This document shows positions 1-5,659 of a stretch of DNA of 7,714 bases, piece by piece. Made by a program: the position numbers and the translations under genes. Numbering within the stretch: position 1 is the first letter of the stretch; each line of letters starts with the position of its first letter. The stretch comes from Candidatus Nanoanaerosalina archaeon (GTDB lineage Archaea; Nanohalarchaeota; Nanosalinia; Nanosalinales; Nanoanaerosalinaceae): assembly GCA_022729285.1 (NCBI GenBank), contig JALDAI010000034.1, forward strand, positions 1 to 7,714, in the 5' to 3' direction. The notes under the pieces are model-generated. The model was not told the origin of the DNA. It was given only the letters and a program-made list of their open reading frames with translations, and did not search any database.

Positions 1-112
1 TAGCCCGGCCCGGATTCGAACCAGGGGCAGGAGGTGTCTTTTCCGGAAAACTTTGCAAAAAAAACTCTCCAGAACCAAAGCCTCCTATGTTTGACCGCTA
101 CACCACCGGGCT
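1..112 (-). tRNA. tRNA-Gln (anticodon UUG), intron-containing
   Basis: All parts of a tRNA can be folded on the minus strand. The acceptor stem is AGCCCGG paired with CCGGGCT (106-112 with 2-8). The D arm has a GTGT/ACAT stem. The anticodon stem is GGAGG/CCTCC. The variable loop has 4 bases (TGCC), and the T arm is CCTGG, TTCGAAT, CCGGG. Once a 39-base intron is removed, the anticodon loop reads CTTTGGA, giving anticodon TTG (76-78), which reads CAA (Gln). The spliced tRNA is 73 bases and its discriminator base A is exactly position 1 of the window, so whether CCA is encoded cannot be seen. The first acceptor pair is A1-U72, which in archaea is an identity feature for Glu-tRNA(Gln) transamidation by GatDE. 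It lies 32 bases downstream of eS1 in the same orientation and may be cotranscribed with it. Confidence 0.96.
36..74 (-). other. 39-nt archaeal tRNA intron at position 37/38
   Basis: The exon-intron junctions form a canonical bulge-helix-bulge. Exon bases CTTT (anticodon loop) pair with AAAG near the intron 3' end as the 4-bp central helix. The 3-base bulges are GGT (cut GG^T) and ACA (cut AC^A). The inner helix is TCTGG paired with CCGGA, closing an AT-rich loop with a run of eight T. The cuts fall between tRNA positions 37 and 38, the commonest archaeal site. Removal would be by the tRNA splicing endonuclease EndA, then ligation; neither gene is in view. The intron is too short to encode anything, and no C/D box motif was seen in it. 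Confidence 0.93.
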
Positions 113-144
113 CCAAAGATAAAATAATAAGGAGAGGAATGAGT

Positions 145-699
145 TTAGTTTAGAAGCTCTGTCTTTCTAAACTCAATCTTTTTCAGAGGATAAATCTTCT
201 TACAGACATCTTTCAGTTCTCTCTGGATTTCATCCTGGAAAACTGCGTTCATAAAGTCCGCGTAATCGTTCTTAGAAGCTTTTTCCTCAACGATTTCTTT
301 GATCTTTTTTCTGATAGATTTTTTGGTTGAAGTGGTGGTGTTGTTGATAGTAACAGCCATAATCTTTACTTTAACCTTTTTTCCGTCCTTAGTCTTAACG
401 TTCATCACTTGATCGATTCTGTCGCTTCTTCTCCTAACAAGCTTGGAAACATACTCCTTAGATGTTGAAAGACCTACTAGCTCTGTATGAGCTTTCTTCC
501 CTTCGATCTCTTTTACCTGTAGGAATACGTCCATGTAGTATTTGTTAGATGTAGGGACCAAATCTTTCAGTCCTACTTTAATTGTTCGTTTCTCAATCTT
601 TTCCTTCCTGTCTGACGGAGTTTCTGTAATTTTTGACTTGTCAAACATGTCCGGTGCAATGATTTCGTACCAATCCTTCTGCGCAACTGATTTTGCCAT
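145..699 (-). CDS. rps3ae: 30S ribosomal protein eS1 (S3Ae)
   Basis: This 184-residue protein is the archaeal/eukaryotic small-subunit protein eS1 (S3Ae), which sits at the platform near the mRNA exit and the 3' end of 16S rRNA. The N-terminus shows the family pattern of a Trp followed by an APDMF motif (residues about 10-19). After it come the basic central strands and a Lys/Arg-rich region with Thr-rich TINNTTTSTKKSIRKK (about 117-132). The length is slightly below the usual ~200 residues, but the protein looks complete. The ATG at 697-699 is preceded by GTGAT, 8 bases off in the leader, a weak GGTGA-like ribosome site. It starts 28 bases after the stop of the GAN nuclease gene with no clear TATA box between, so it is probably the last protein gene of the uS15-GAN-eS1 unit. 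Confidence 0.95.
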   Translation of the reverse strand: MAKSVAQKDWYEIIAPDMFDKSKITETPSDRKEKIEKRTIKVGLKDLVPTSNKYYMDVFLQVKEIEGKKAHTELVGLSTSKEYVSKLVRRRSDRIDQVMNVKTKDGKKVKVKIMAVTINNTTTSTKKSIRKKIKEIVEEKASKNDYADFMNAVFQDEIQRELKDVCKKIYPLKKIEFRKTELLN

Positions 700-727
700 T
701 TTTAATCACACTTTGTATACTTGTTAC

Positions 728-2101
728 CTAATCTTTTAATTGTTTTAAAAAATCTTTTATAATTTGGATGAATTCATCCTTCCTATCTCTAGGAATCTTG
801 CCTCCGGCCGCCATCTTGTGGCCTCCTCCTTTACCGTCGACTTTTTCACAGACTTCTTCCATCAGAGTGTTGAGCTCAACTTCGTCCTCGTACTCGTCAA
901 CAACTCTGACAGAAACTTTGAGGAAATCTTTCTCCTTTACAGCCATCCCCATAACAACGGGGCCCTGTAAAATATCGGATTTAATCGCTATAGTGGTAAC
1001 CGTTCCAATAATGTTCGGATGAATCTTTGTACCTGCATCTATTATAGTTCCAAACTCAGTTTCCTGAATAAAAGATGAATCACCTTTCTTATCCTCTATA
1101 ATAGATAAGTAACGACCTATTTTCCTACCGTATTGGGTTTTAACCTTCATAGCTGTCTCAAAATCGTTTTCAAGACAGATATCAAAAGCTTTTTCAGGTT
1201 TCTCAAGTTTTCCACAAGCATTTAACAGTGAGGAAAACTCTTGGATCTCCCAGCCATTATCTAAAACATAAACGGTTCCAAAAAGCTCTTCAACACCGTC
1301 ATAACCTCTCTTAATAAGGCCGTGGATTATCTCCCTTTCTTCTTCATCTGTAAGATCTGAAAGAGATATCCATCCGTTTTCATCCCTTAGATCGATGTCT
1401 AAACTTCTTAGAAACTGAACGGTTCCTGACTCATCGTTTGAAATACCTTCAAGATGAGGGTCTGTAGTATATTTTAAAGCTTTAACAAGGCTTTTACTGC
1501 TTCTACCGTAAAGGTCCAAGCCTTCTTTGACATCTATAAGATCTTTTTCATCAGCTTCTTCTAAGAACTTTTTGTTCATCCCTGTAAACTCTTTCTCTTT
1601 TTTCTGGATATCTCCTGTAGCTCCTATAAGAGCATATGGTAAAAGGTCATCGGCATTTCCTAAAGCCTTTTCAGCAAGGTAGTAAGTAACCCCGGCGCCT
1701 GAAATCTCTTTACCGCCATCTATTACTTCACCGTTTTCAATCAACATAGGGTTGACATGGTAGTCCACTTCACCTTCCTCCACTACTTCGTGGTGATCAG
1801 CTACTACAACGGTTCTATCATCTGTTAAATCAGATATAACATCTTTCTGACCGCTACCGATGTCTGTGAAAAAGACTACTTCTTGATTGTTCTTTTCTAA
1901 AACTTTCTCAAGCTTTTCCTCAGTTATCTCGTCAAGAAAAACGTTTACAAACTGTTTATCAAGCTTTTCCAAAAGCATTCTAGCGATTATACCGGATGAG
2001 ATACCGTCGCAGTCGTAATGGCTTATTACTAGTATCTCTTTATCAACTTGTTTCAGATAATCCGCCGCATCTTCCGCTATTTTTTCAAATCTTTCTACCA
2101 A
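728..2101 (-). CDS. DHH-family single-strand nuclease, archaeal RecJ-like GAN
   Basis: A 457-residue DHH/DHHA1 phosphoesterase of the archaeal RecJ/GAN type. Catalytic metal-binding motifs are intact: SHYDCDG (27-33, Asp30 and Asp32), DIG (80-82), DHH (102-104), HVNP (115-118) and GATGD (160-164). The C-terminal DHHA1 domain ends with a Gly-rich GGGH substrate-binding motif near 425-428. Characterised family members are Mn-dependent single-strand nucleases; GAN binds GINS51 in the CMG replisome and is related to eukaryotic Cdc45. The start is a TTG at 2099-2101: the preceding codon is a TAA stop, and the next in-frame Met lies inside the domain beyond motif I. An AGAGGG ribosome site (2108-2113) sits 6 bases upstream. 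The gene lies between uS15 (48-base gap) and eS1 (28-base gap), a neighbourhood known from other archaea. Confidence 0.93.
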   Translation of the reverse strand: MVERFEKIAEDAADYLKQVDKEILVISHYDCDGISSGIIARMLLEKLDKQFVNVFLDEITEEKLEKVLEKNNQEVVFFTDIGSGQKDVISDLTDDRTVVVADHHEVVEEGEVDYHVNPMLIENGEVIDGGKEISGAGVTYYLAEKALGNADDLLPYALIGATGDIQKKEKEFTGMNKKFLEEADEKDLIDVKEGLDLYGRSSKSLVKALKYTTDPHLEGISNDESGTVQFLRSLDIDLRDENGWISLSDLTDEEEREIIHGLIKRGYDGVEELFGTVYVLDNGWEIQEFSSLLNACGKLEKPEKAFDICLENDFETAMKVKTQYGRKIGRYLSIIEDKKGDSSFIQETEFGTIIDAGTKIHPNIIGTVTTIAIKSDILQGPVVMGMAVKEKDFLKVSVRVVDEYEDEVELNTLMEEVCEKVDGKGGGHKMAAGGKIPRDRKDEFIQIIKDFLKQLKD

Positions 2102-2107
2102 TTATAA

Positions 2108-2113
2108 CCCTCT
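2108..2113 (-). promoter_or_regulatory. Ribosome binding site deciding the TTG start of the GAN gene
   Basis: The minus strand reads AGAGGG, a six-base spacer, then TTG. An in-frame TAA directly abuts the TTG, so no longer reading frame is possible. A Met start would remove the first metal-binding motif. The site therefore fixes TTG at 2099-2101 as the initiator. Confidence 0.7.
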
Positions 2114-2149
2114 AAAAAATATAGAAAAAAGTTTTAAGGAGGAAGTAGG

Positions 2150-2599
2150 TTATTTAACAAACAACCTAGCTTTCTCAAGACTGTATTTCCAGTCTTCAGG
2201 TAGCTCGTCTCCTCTATAATAATTTACAAGTCTTCTAATCTTTGATTCAACAAGTCTCATACTCCTCTTTGAATCAAGGTCCTTCTTGTTCTCTTTAAGG
2301 TGCTCATTTAACTTTAGAGCTTTCTCCATCAACTTGTAAAGATCTTCAGGAATCTCTAAACCAAACTCCTCTTCTTCCATTATCTCCTTAATGGACTGAC
2401 CTGTTACAGCTTTAACGTTAGGGATTCCATACCTGTCTCTTAGCTCTCCTCCAATCTCTGAAGGCATCATATCTTCGTCAGCTAATTTAACAATAAGATC
2501 TTTGATTTCTTCGTTATCATAATTTACCATACTTAGATCTGGGTCTGCTGGTCTTGTAGAACCCGATTTTCCTCTTCCTGATGAATGCATTCTTGCCAT
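2150..2599 (-). CDS. rps15: 30S ribosomal protein uS15 (archaeal S15P/S13e type)
   Basis: 149 residues, the normal length of the archaeal/eukaryotic form, which carries an N-terminal extension absent from bacterial S15. The N-terminus MARMHSSGRGKSGSTRP is the family signature. The helical core follows, with PSEIGGELRDRYGIP (about 46-60) and VKAVTGQSI. The conserved C-terminal block has a SKIRRLVNYYR-like stretch and LPEDWKY. The protein binds 16S rRNA helices at the platform and is an early assembly protein. The frame is open upstream to a TTG at 2654-2656, but this would add 19 unrelated residues and place the start upstream of the TATA box. The ATG at 2597-2599 is chosen, with a GTGAT element close by. 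It is the first gene of the uS15-GAN-eS1 cluster. Confidence 0.95.
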   Translation of the reverse strand: MARMHSSGRGKSGSTRPADPDLSMVNYDNEEIKDLIVKLADEDMMPSEIGGELRDRYGIPNVKAVTGQSIKEIMEEEEFGLEIPEDLYKLMEKALKLNEHLKENKKDLDSKRSMRLVESKIRRLVNYYRGDELPEDWKYSLEKARLFVK

Positions 2600-2637
2600 T
2601 GTTATCACTTTGTTAACAGTTACAATTAATTGTGAAG

Positions 2638-2645
2638 TTTTAAAT
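2638..2645 (-). promoter_or_regulatory. TATA box for the uS15-GAN-eS1 unit
   Basis: The minus strand reads TATTTAAA, preceded by a purine-rich GAAAAGG that could be the BRE bound by TFB. It is centred about 42 bases before the uS15 ATG, which predicts a leader of roughly 15-18 bases that contains the GTGAT element. It lies in the 83-base gap after bud32, so this operon can be started independently. Confidence 0.6.
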
Positions 2646-2682
2646 ATCCTTTTCAATTAGGTGTTTTTAATATGTGTTATTA

Positions 2683-3348
2683 CTAGTTGTAACGAGTTCT
2701 TTTCTCAAGCTCTTCCAGTCTTTGTAAAACTTCTTCCGCCTCCTCGCCCATTATATCTCTGTAACCCTTAAAGATTTCCTTAAAAGACTCATCAGATACT
2801 TTGTTGTGAGTTGCTTCCAAAACCTGTTTAAGAAGTCTTAGATCAGTTGCTTTATCTTCTATTCTCTCCGAATAAAAGCTAAGGCCGAAGTCTATGAAGT
2901 ATACGTCAACGTCTTGATTAACCTGCTGCTGTTGCTGCTGTCGGTTCTTTTCTTTAGATTTTTCTATATCTCCGGAAGACTTTTTCAGAAGTATGTTAGA
3001 AGTAGTGATGTCTCCGTGGATAATGTTCTGCGCATGAAGCCGACCAACATCTTTCCCAACTTTTTTCCAAAGATCTTCTCTGTCCTCAAAAGTTTTTCTA
3101 AGCCTTTCACCATCGATATACTCCATACGGATTTCTCTACCTTCAACTCCTAAAACTTTCGGAACTTTCACTCCCGCGTTTAAAGCTCTTTTAAGAAGTC
3201 TCTCCTCCTCTTTAATCCGTTCCTTTAGAAGTTTCTCATCGAGTTCAGGAGCTCTATAACTCTTCTTAACCCTTTCCTTTATAATCTCACCATTCTCTCT
3301 ATAAATAACCGCTTCAGCCCCTCTAGAAAGTATTTCTTTCTCAACCAT
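2683..3348 (-). CDS. bud32: KEOPS subunit Bud32, atypical serine/threonine kinase/ATPase
   Basis: A 221-residue stand-alone Bud32 (PRPK family), the small kinase-like ATPase of the KEOPS complex that supports Kae1 in tRNA t6A37 synthesis. Visible elements are the Gly/Ala-rich nucleotide loop LSRGAEAVIY (7-16), the KSYRAPELDEKL segment (29-40), the catalytic loop HGD with Asn (H111, D113, N118) and the metal-binding DFG (154-156). A KATDLRLLK stretch follows, and the C-terminus is short and basic, as usual for the family. Unusually, a charged and Gln-rich insertion of about 25 residues (122-147), including six consecutive Gln, separates the catalytic loop from DFG; it is predicted disordered and probably loops out without destroying the active site. 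The gene follows sua5 by 2 bases and is the last of the kae1-sua5-bud32 operon. Many archaea fuse Bud32 to Kae1; here they are separate. Confidence 0.95.
   Translation of the reverse strand: MVEKEILSRGAEAVIYRENGEIIKERVKKSYRAPELDEKLLKERIKEEERLLKRALNAGVKVPKVLGVEGREIRMEYIDGERLRKTFEDREDLWKKVGKDVGRLHAQNIIHGDITTSNILLKKSSGDIEKSKEKNRQQQQQQVNQDVDVYFIDFGLSFYSERIEDKATDLRLLKQVLEATHNKVSDESFKEIFKGYRDIMGEEAEEVLQRLEELEKRTRYN
2922..2939 (-). repeat. Short CAG/CAA trinucleotide tract encoding six glutamines in Bud32
   Basis: On the coding strand the tract is CAG CAG CAA CAG CAG CAG, residues 137-142 of Bud32. It is a microsatellite-like run within a low-complexity Lys/Glu/Ser/Gln insertion. The single CAA interruption suggests a tract either older or selected against slippage. 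Confidence 0.85.
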
Positions 3349-3350
3349 TT

Positions 3351-3947
3351 TTACAAACCCTCCACAAACTCTTCTAACTCATCCTTTTTTACCGGACCTT
3401 CTCTAAACACTTTTAGCTCTCCGTCAGTTATTTTAGCGATTGTTGAAGGAGTGTTTTTCTCCAACTTTCCTCCGTCCAGTACATAATCAACTTTGTCCAA
3501 AAGATCTTCATCCATTTCTTTTACAGAGTACGAGTTGTCGTTCCCTGAAATATTTGCGCTTGTAGCAACAATAGGTCTACCAAGTTTCTCGGTAAGCTTT
3601 CTACAAACTTTTTTAGAAGAAACTCTGAAAGCAAAGTCTGTATTGGTTACATCAGGCAGTTCACTTGTTTTTTCAGCTACAAAAGTTAAAGGCCCTGGCA
3701 TAAAGTTTTCACAAACTTCTTTCTCTTTTAAAGAAAGTTTGCAGAACTTTTCAGCGGTTTCTAAGGAATCAACAATACATGTAAGTTTTTTTGAAGCATC
3801 CCTCTTCTTCGCTTCATAAACTTTTTTTACAGCCTCTTCATCTGTTGCGTCACAGCCGATACCGTAACAGGTCTCAGTAGGGTAAACTACTACACCTCCG
3901 TTTCCCAGTACTTCAACGGCCTCATCAATACTTTTACCTACAACCAT
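3351..3947 (-). CDS. Threonylcarbamoyl-AMP synthase, YrdC-domain only (Sua5/TsaC)
   Basis: A 198-residue YrdC-domain protein that makes threonylcarbamoyl-adenylate from threonine, bicarbonate and ATP, the first step of tRNA t6A37 synthesis. Motifs seen are VVYPTETCYGIGCDA (about 20-34), AKKRDASKKLTCIV (the usual KxR substrate-binding region, about 46-59), PGPLTFV, FRVSS, the nucleotide-binding ATSANISG and the late PSTIAKI and REGPV strands. The protein ends right after the YrdC fold, so it lacks the C-terminal Sua5 domain of longer archaeal homologues and resembles TsaC in size. The ATG at 3945-3947 overlaps the last 10 bases of kae1, implying translational coupling, and bud32 follows after 2 bases. 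The context makes a t6A role more likely than that of another YrdC paralogue such as the YciO branch. Confidence 0.92.
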   Translation of the reverse strand: MVVGKSIDEAVEVLGNGGVVVYPTETCYGIGCDATDEEAVKKVYEAKKRDASKKLTCIVDSLETAEKFCKLSLKEKEVCENFMPGPLTFVAEKTSELPDVTNTDFAFRVSSKKVCRKLTEKLGRPIVATSANISGNDNSYSVKEMDEDLLDKVDYVLDGGKLEKNTPSTIAKITDGELKVFREGPVKKDELEEFVEGL

Positions 3948-4912
3948 GGAATATCCACCTGCTCAGTCCTCCAGTTAGGGTTTGTAGTAGAGTTGTCTAA
4001 AGATGTTTCAACACCGTGCTCCAACATTTTTTGACCGGTATAAGCGATCATAGCGCCGTTGTCCATACAGTACTTTAAAGGAGCTTTGTAAGCCTTTCCT
4101 CCTCTTGCCTCAGCCATCTCTTTCATCATCTGGTTTAACCTTTTGTTAGCGGCTACTCCGCCCGTTATCAAAACCTCTTTTTTACCTAAGTGGGCCATAG
4201 CTCTTTCAGTAGCTTCAACAAGCATTGCAAAAGCATGTTCCTGGAACGAGTAACAAAGATCTTCTTTTGAGTGTTTGTTCAACATCCTTACAACTTTGGT
4301 AACCATTCCTGAATAAGAGAAATCCATTCCTTTAACCACGTAAGGAAGATCTATTAACTTACTACCTTTTTCAGCCATCTTCTCTATTTCAGGTCCGCCT
4401 GGATGAGGTATACCCATCTTTCTAGCGATCTTATCTAATGCATTACCTATGGCGATATCTATTGTTTCTCCGAATACACGGTAACGTCCTTCTGATGAAG
4501 CTATAACCTGTGAGTTACCGCCTGCCACGTACAGTGTTACAGGATCTTGTGCTCCTGTCTCCGACTTACCTATCTCAATATGAGAAATACAGTGGTTCAC
4601 ACCTACTAAAGGAATGTCCAATGCTTGTGATAAACTTCTTCCAACGACTCCAGCTATCTGGAGGCACTGAGGAATCCCAGGGCCTTGTGAGTAAGCAACA
4701 GAGTCTATATCTTCTTTCTGTATGCCAGCTTTTGAAAGAGCGTTTTTCAAAGTGTTGACCGCATTACCATAATGGTGTTCAGAAGCCTCCGTAGGGTGTA
4801 TACCGCCTTTTTCAGGACTGTACATTGATTTACTGTTTGCAAGTACTTCGCCGTCCTTGACAATCCCTACTCCTAATGTATGTGCTGTTGACTCAATGCC
4901 TAAAGTAATCAT
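3938..4912 (-). CDS. kae1: tRNA threonylcarbamoyladenosine transferase Kae1 (KEOPS)
   Basis: Full-length 324-residue Kae1/TsaD family protein of the ASKHA fold. As the catalytic subunit of KEOPS it transfers the threonylcarbamoyl group from TC-AMP to A37 of ANN-decoding tRNAs. Seen in order: GIESTAHT (5-12), GGIHPTEASEHH (36-47), the metal-binding NHCISHIEIG with His107 and His111, AGGNSQ (130-135), GETIDIAIGNALDK (148-161), GGVAANKRL (251-259), MDNGAMIAYTG with likely third ligand Asp284, and the conserved end VDIPW. It has no C-terminal kinase domain, so Bud32 is a separate gene two positions downstream. It leads the kae1-sua5-bud32 operon and sits after eS31, a placement also known in other archaea. 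The ATG at 4910-4912 lies about 25 bases from a TATA box, so its mRNA may be leaderless. Confidence 0.97.
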   Translation of the reverse strand: MITLGIESTAHTLGVGIVKDGEVLANSKSMYSPEKGGIHPTEASEHHYGNAVNTLKNALSKAGIQKEDIDSVAYSQGPGIPQCLQIAGVVGRSLSQALDIPLVGVNHCISHIEIGKSETGAQDPVTLYVAGGNSQVIASSEGRYRVFGETIDIAIGNALDKIARKMGIPHPGGPEIEKMAEKGSKLIDLPYVVKGMDFSYSGMVTKVVRMLNKHSKEDLCYSFQEHAFAMLVEATERAMAHLGKKEVLITGGVAANKRLNQMMKEMAEARGGKAYKAPLKYCMDNGAMIAYTGQKMLEHGVETSLDNSTTNPNWRTEQVDIPWL

Positions 4913-4932
4913 GACTCTTCTTTAAAATCTAT

Positions 4933-4941
4933 TTTTTAAAA
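4933..4941 (-). promoter_or_regulatory. TATA box for kae1-sua5-bud32
   Basis: TTTTAAAAA on the minus strand, preceded by CAAAGAAC, is centred about 25 bases before the kae1 ATG. That is the normal archaeal TATA to start-site distance, so transcription would begin at or within a few bases of the ATG. No good Shine-Dalgarno site lies closer than this box, in line with a leaderless message. The AT-rich surroundings lower confidence. Confidence 0.5.
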
Positions 4942-4949
4942 GTTCTTTG

Positions 4950-5010
4950 AAAAAATTCGTAAAAATAAATAATTAGAAAATGGAACAAGTGTGAAAGGTG
5001 TTTAAACCTT
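4950..5010 (-). terminator. Probable oligo-T terminator after eS31
   Basis: Just after the eS31 stop, the minus strand carries a small hairpin, AAGGT-6-ACCTT (4995-5010, first base overlapping the stop codon). T-rich runs follow, ending in T5 (4961-4965) and T6 (4950-4955). Archaeal RNA polymerase terminates mainly on such oligo-T runs. It lies between the transcription/ribosomal operon and the kae1 TATA box, marking the operon boundary. The 97-base gap shows nothing else. Confidence 0.45.
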
Positions 5011-5162
5011 CACTTCTCAATTTTTGAGTATCCACAGTTGCCACAAGTCTCTCTGTTGCTGTGAACAGCTAACATAGACTGGCATCTAGGACACATCTTA
5101 CTGTCTGATTCTCCTTCGTCGCTGTACTTTTCCCATCGGTTAACTTTGTGGTGTTTTCCCAT
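5010..5162 (-). CDS. rps27ae: 30S ribosomal protein eS31 (S27ae), zinc ribbon
   Basis: A short gene of 50 codons. The protein begins MGKHHKVNRWEKYS and contains two Cys pairs, MCPRC (24-27 as Cys-x2-Cys) and TCGNC (40-43), forming a zinc ribbon. The family's conserved GYSK near the C-terminus follows. Archaeal S27ae is a stand-alone protein of about this length, whereas the eukaryotic homologue is fused to ubiquitin; it sits in the small-subunit head. The ATG (5160-5162) follows the eS24 stop by 3 bases. Its Shine-Dalgarno sequence GGAGG, 8 bases upstream, lies wholly inside the final Glu codons of eS24, so the two are likely translationally coupled. Confidence 0.95.
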   Translation of the reverse strand: MGKHHKVNRWEKYSDEGESDSKMCPRCQSMLAVHSNRETCGNCGYSKIEK

Positions 5163-5165
5163 ACT

Positions 5166-5450
5166 TTACTCCTCCTCTTCTTCTTCGTCTTCACTGTCTT
5201 CTTCGTTTTCTGAAAGATCTCTGACTTTCTCTTCATGAACTTTTGCCTTGACCTTTGAGATACCGCTTCCATAAGCTGTCTGAATTCCTTCTAACTCAAT
5301 TTTCTCAGGGTCTAAGTCGTTTTCAGCTGCGAACTTTTTCGCAAGCTTGTCTTTTGAAGGTGTTTCTTCGTTTGTGTGCTCAATCTTTAGGAAGTACTCT
5401 TCCCTTCCTAAAAGCTTGTTGTCCTTAGTTTCTTTAACTTCTATTTTCAT
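5166..5450 (-). CDS. rps24e: 30S ribosomal protein eS24
   Basis: A 94-residue eS24 family protein of the archaeal/eukaryotic small subunit. The N-terminal strand MKIEVKETKDNKLLGREE, the central PSKDKLAKKFAAENDLDPEKIELEGIQTAYGSGISKVKAKVH (positions about 31-72, not all invariant) and especially the QTAYGSG-type loop are family features. The C-terminus is an acidic tail (about 79-94) ending in six Glu, unusual for an rRNA-binding protein and probably disordered. It starts 14 bases after the spt4 stop with a strong AGGAGAGG ribosome site (5458-5465), about 7 bases before the ATG. In several archaea a DUF359 GTP-dependent dephospho-CoA kinase lies between spt4 and eS24; there is no room for it here. 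Confidence 0.94.
   Translation of the reverse strand: MKIEVKETKDNKLLGREEYFLKIEHTNEETPSKDKLAKKFAAENDLDPEKIELEGIQTAYGSGISKVKAKVHEEKVRDLSENEEDSEDEEEEEE
5169..5177 (-). promoter_or_regulatory. Shine-Dalgarno of eS31 embedded in the eS24 poly-Glu codons
   Basis: GAGGAGGAG on the minus strand encodes the last three Glu of eS24. Its internal GGAGG (5171-5175) is 8 bases from the eS31 ATG, an ideal spacing to pair with the CCUCC near the 16S rRNA 3' end. The stop codon and a 3-base gap lie between. Confidence 0.75.
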
Positions 5451-5464
5451 AGTATATCCTCTCC

Positions 5465-5656
5465 TTATCCTTTAACCCTGATAGCGTACTTTCCAGGGCT
5501 TCCTATTTCAATTTCTTTAGCTAGTTTTGAGTTTTCGGAGTCATAGATAATTATCATTCCTTTCCATGACGTTGTAAGTTCGTTACTCTTACAGATAGGG
5601 CAAGTATTCCCTTTCTCAACTATTTTTCTACAGTTAGTACATGCTTTGTCTGCCAT
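5465..5656 (-). CDS. spt4: Transcription elongation factor Spt4 (RpoE'')
   Basis: A 63-residue zinc protein matching archaeal Spt4, once called RpoE2. An N-terminal four-Cys zinc site is formed by CTNC (6-9) and CPIC (19-22). The conserved core follows, with TTSWKGMIIIYDSENSKLA (28-46) and the ending GKYAIRVKG. Spt4 binds the NGN domain of Spt5 and the pair closes the RNA polymerase clamp for processive elongation; spt5 is not in the window. It follows rpo7 by 3 bases, and its ribosome site is supplied by the last Glu codons of rpo7. This rpo7-spt4 pairing is widely conserved in archaea. Confidence 0.96.
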   Translation of the reverse strand: MADKACTNCRKIVEKGNTCPICKSNELTTSWKGMIIIYDSENSKLAKEIEIGSPGKYAIRVKG

Positions 5657-5659
5657 TGT

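Noticed and set aside
764..1022. Two overlapping plus-strand open frames within the GAN gene
   Set aside because: They oppose a strongly conserved coding region and have no ribosome site, promoter or recognisable domain.
2600..2656. N-terminal extension of uS15 from a TTG at 2654-2656
   Set aside because: The 19 added residues do not resemble the family, the start would lie upstream of the TATA box, and MARMHSSGRGKS is the standard N-terminus.
2922..2939. CAG tract as part of a larger repeat array or CRISPR
   Set aside because: There are only six codons, one of them CAA, with no spacer structure. It is an in-frame coding microsatellite only.
5069..5272. Minus-strand frame rich in Lys across the eS24/eS31 junction
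   Set aside because: It is a shifted frame of two recognised ribosomal protein genes, and eS31 with its two Cys pairs explains the region.
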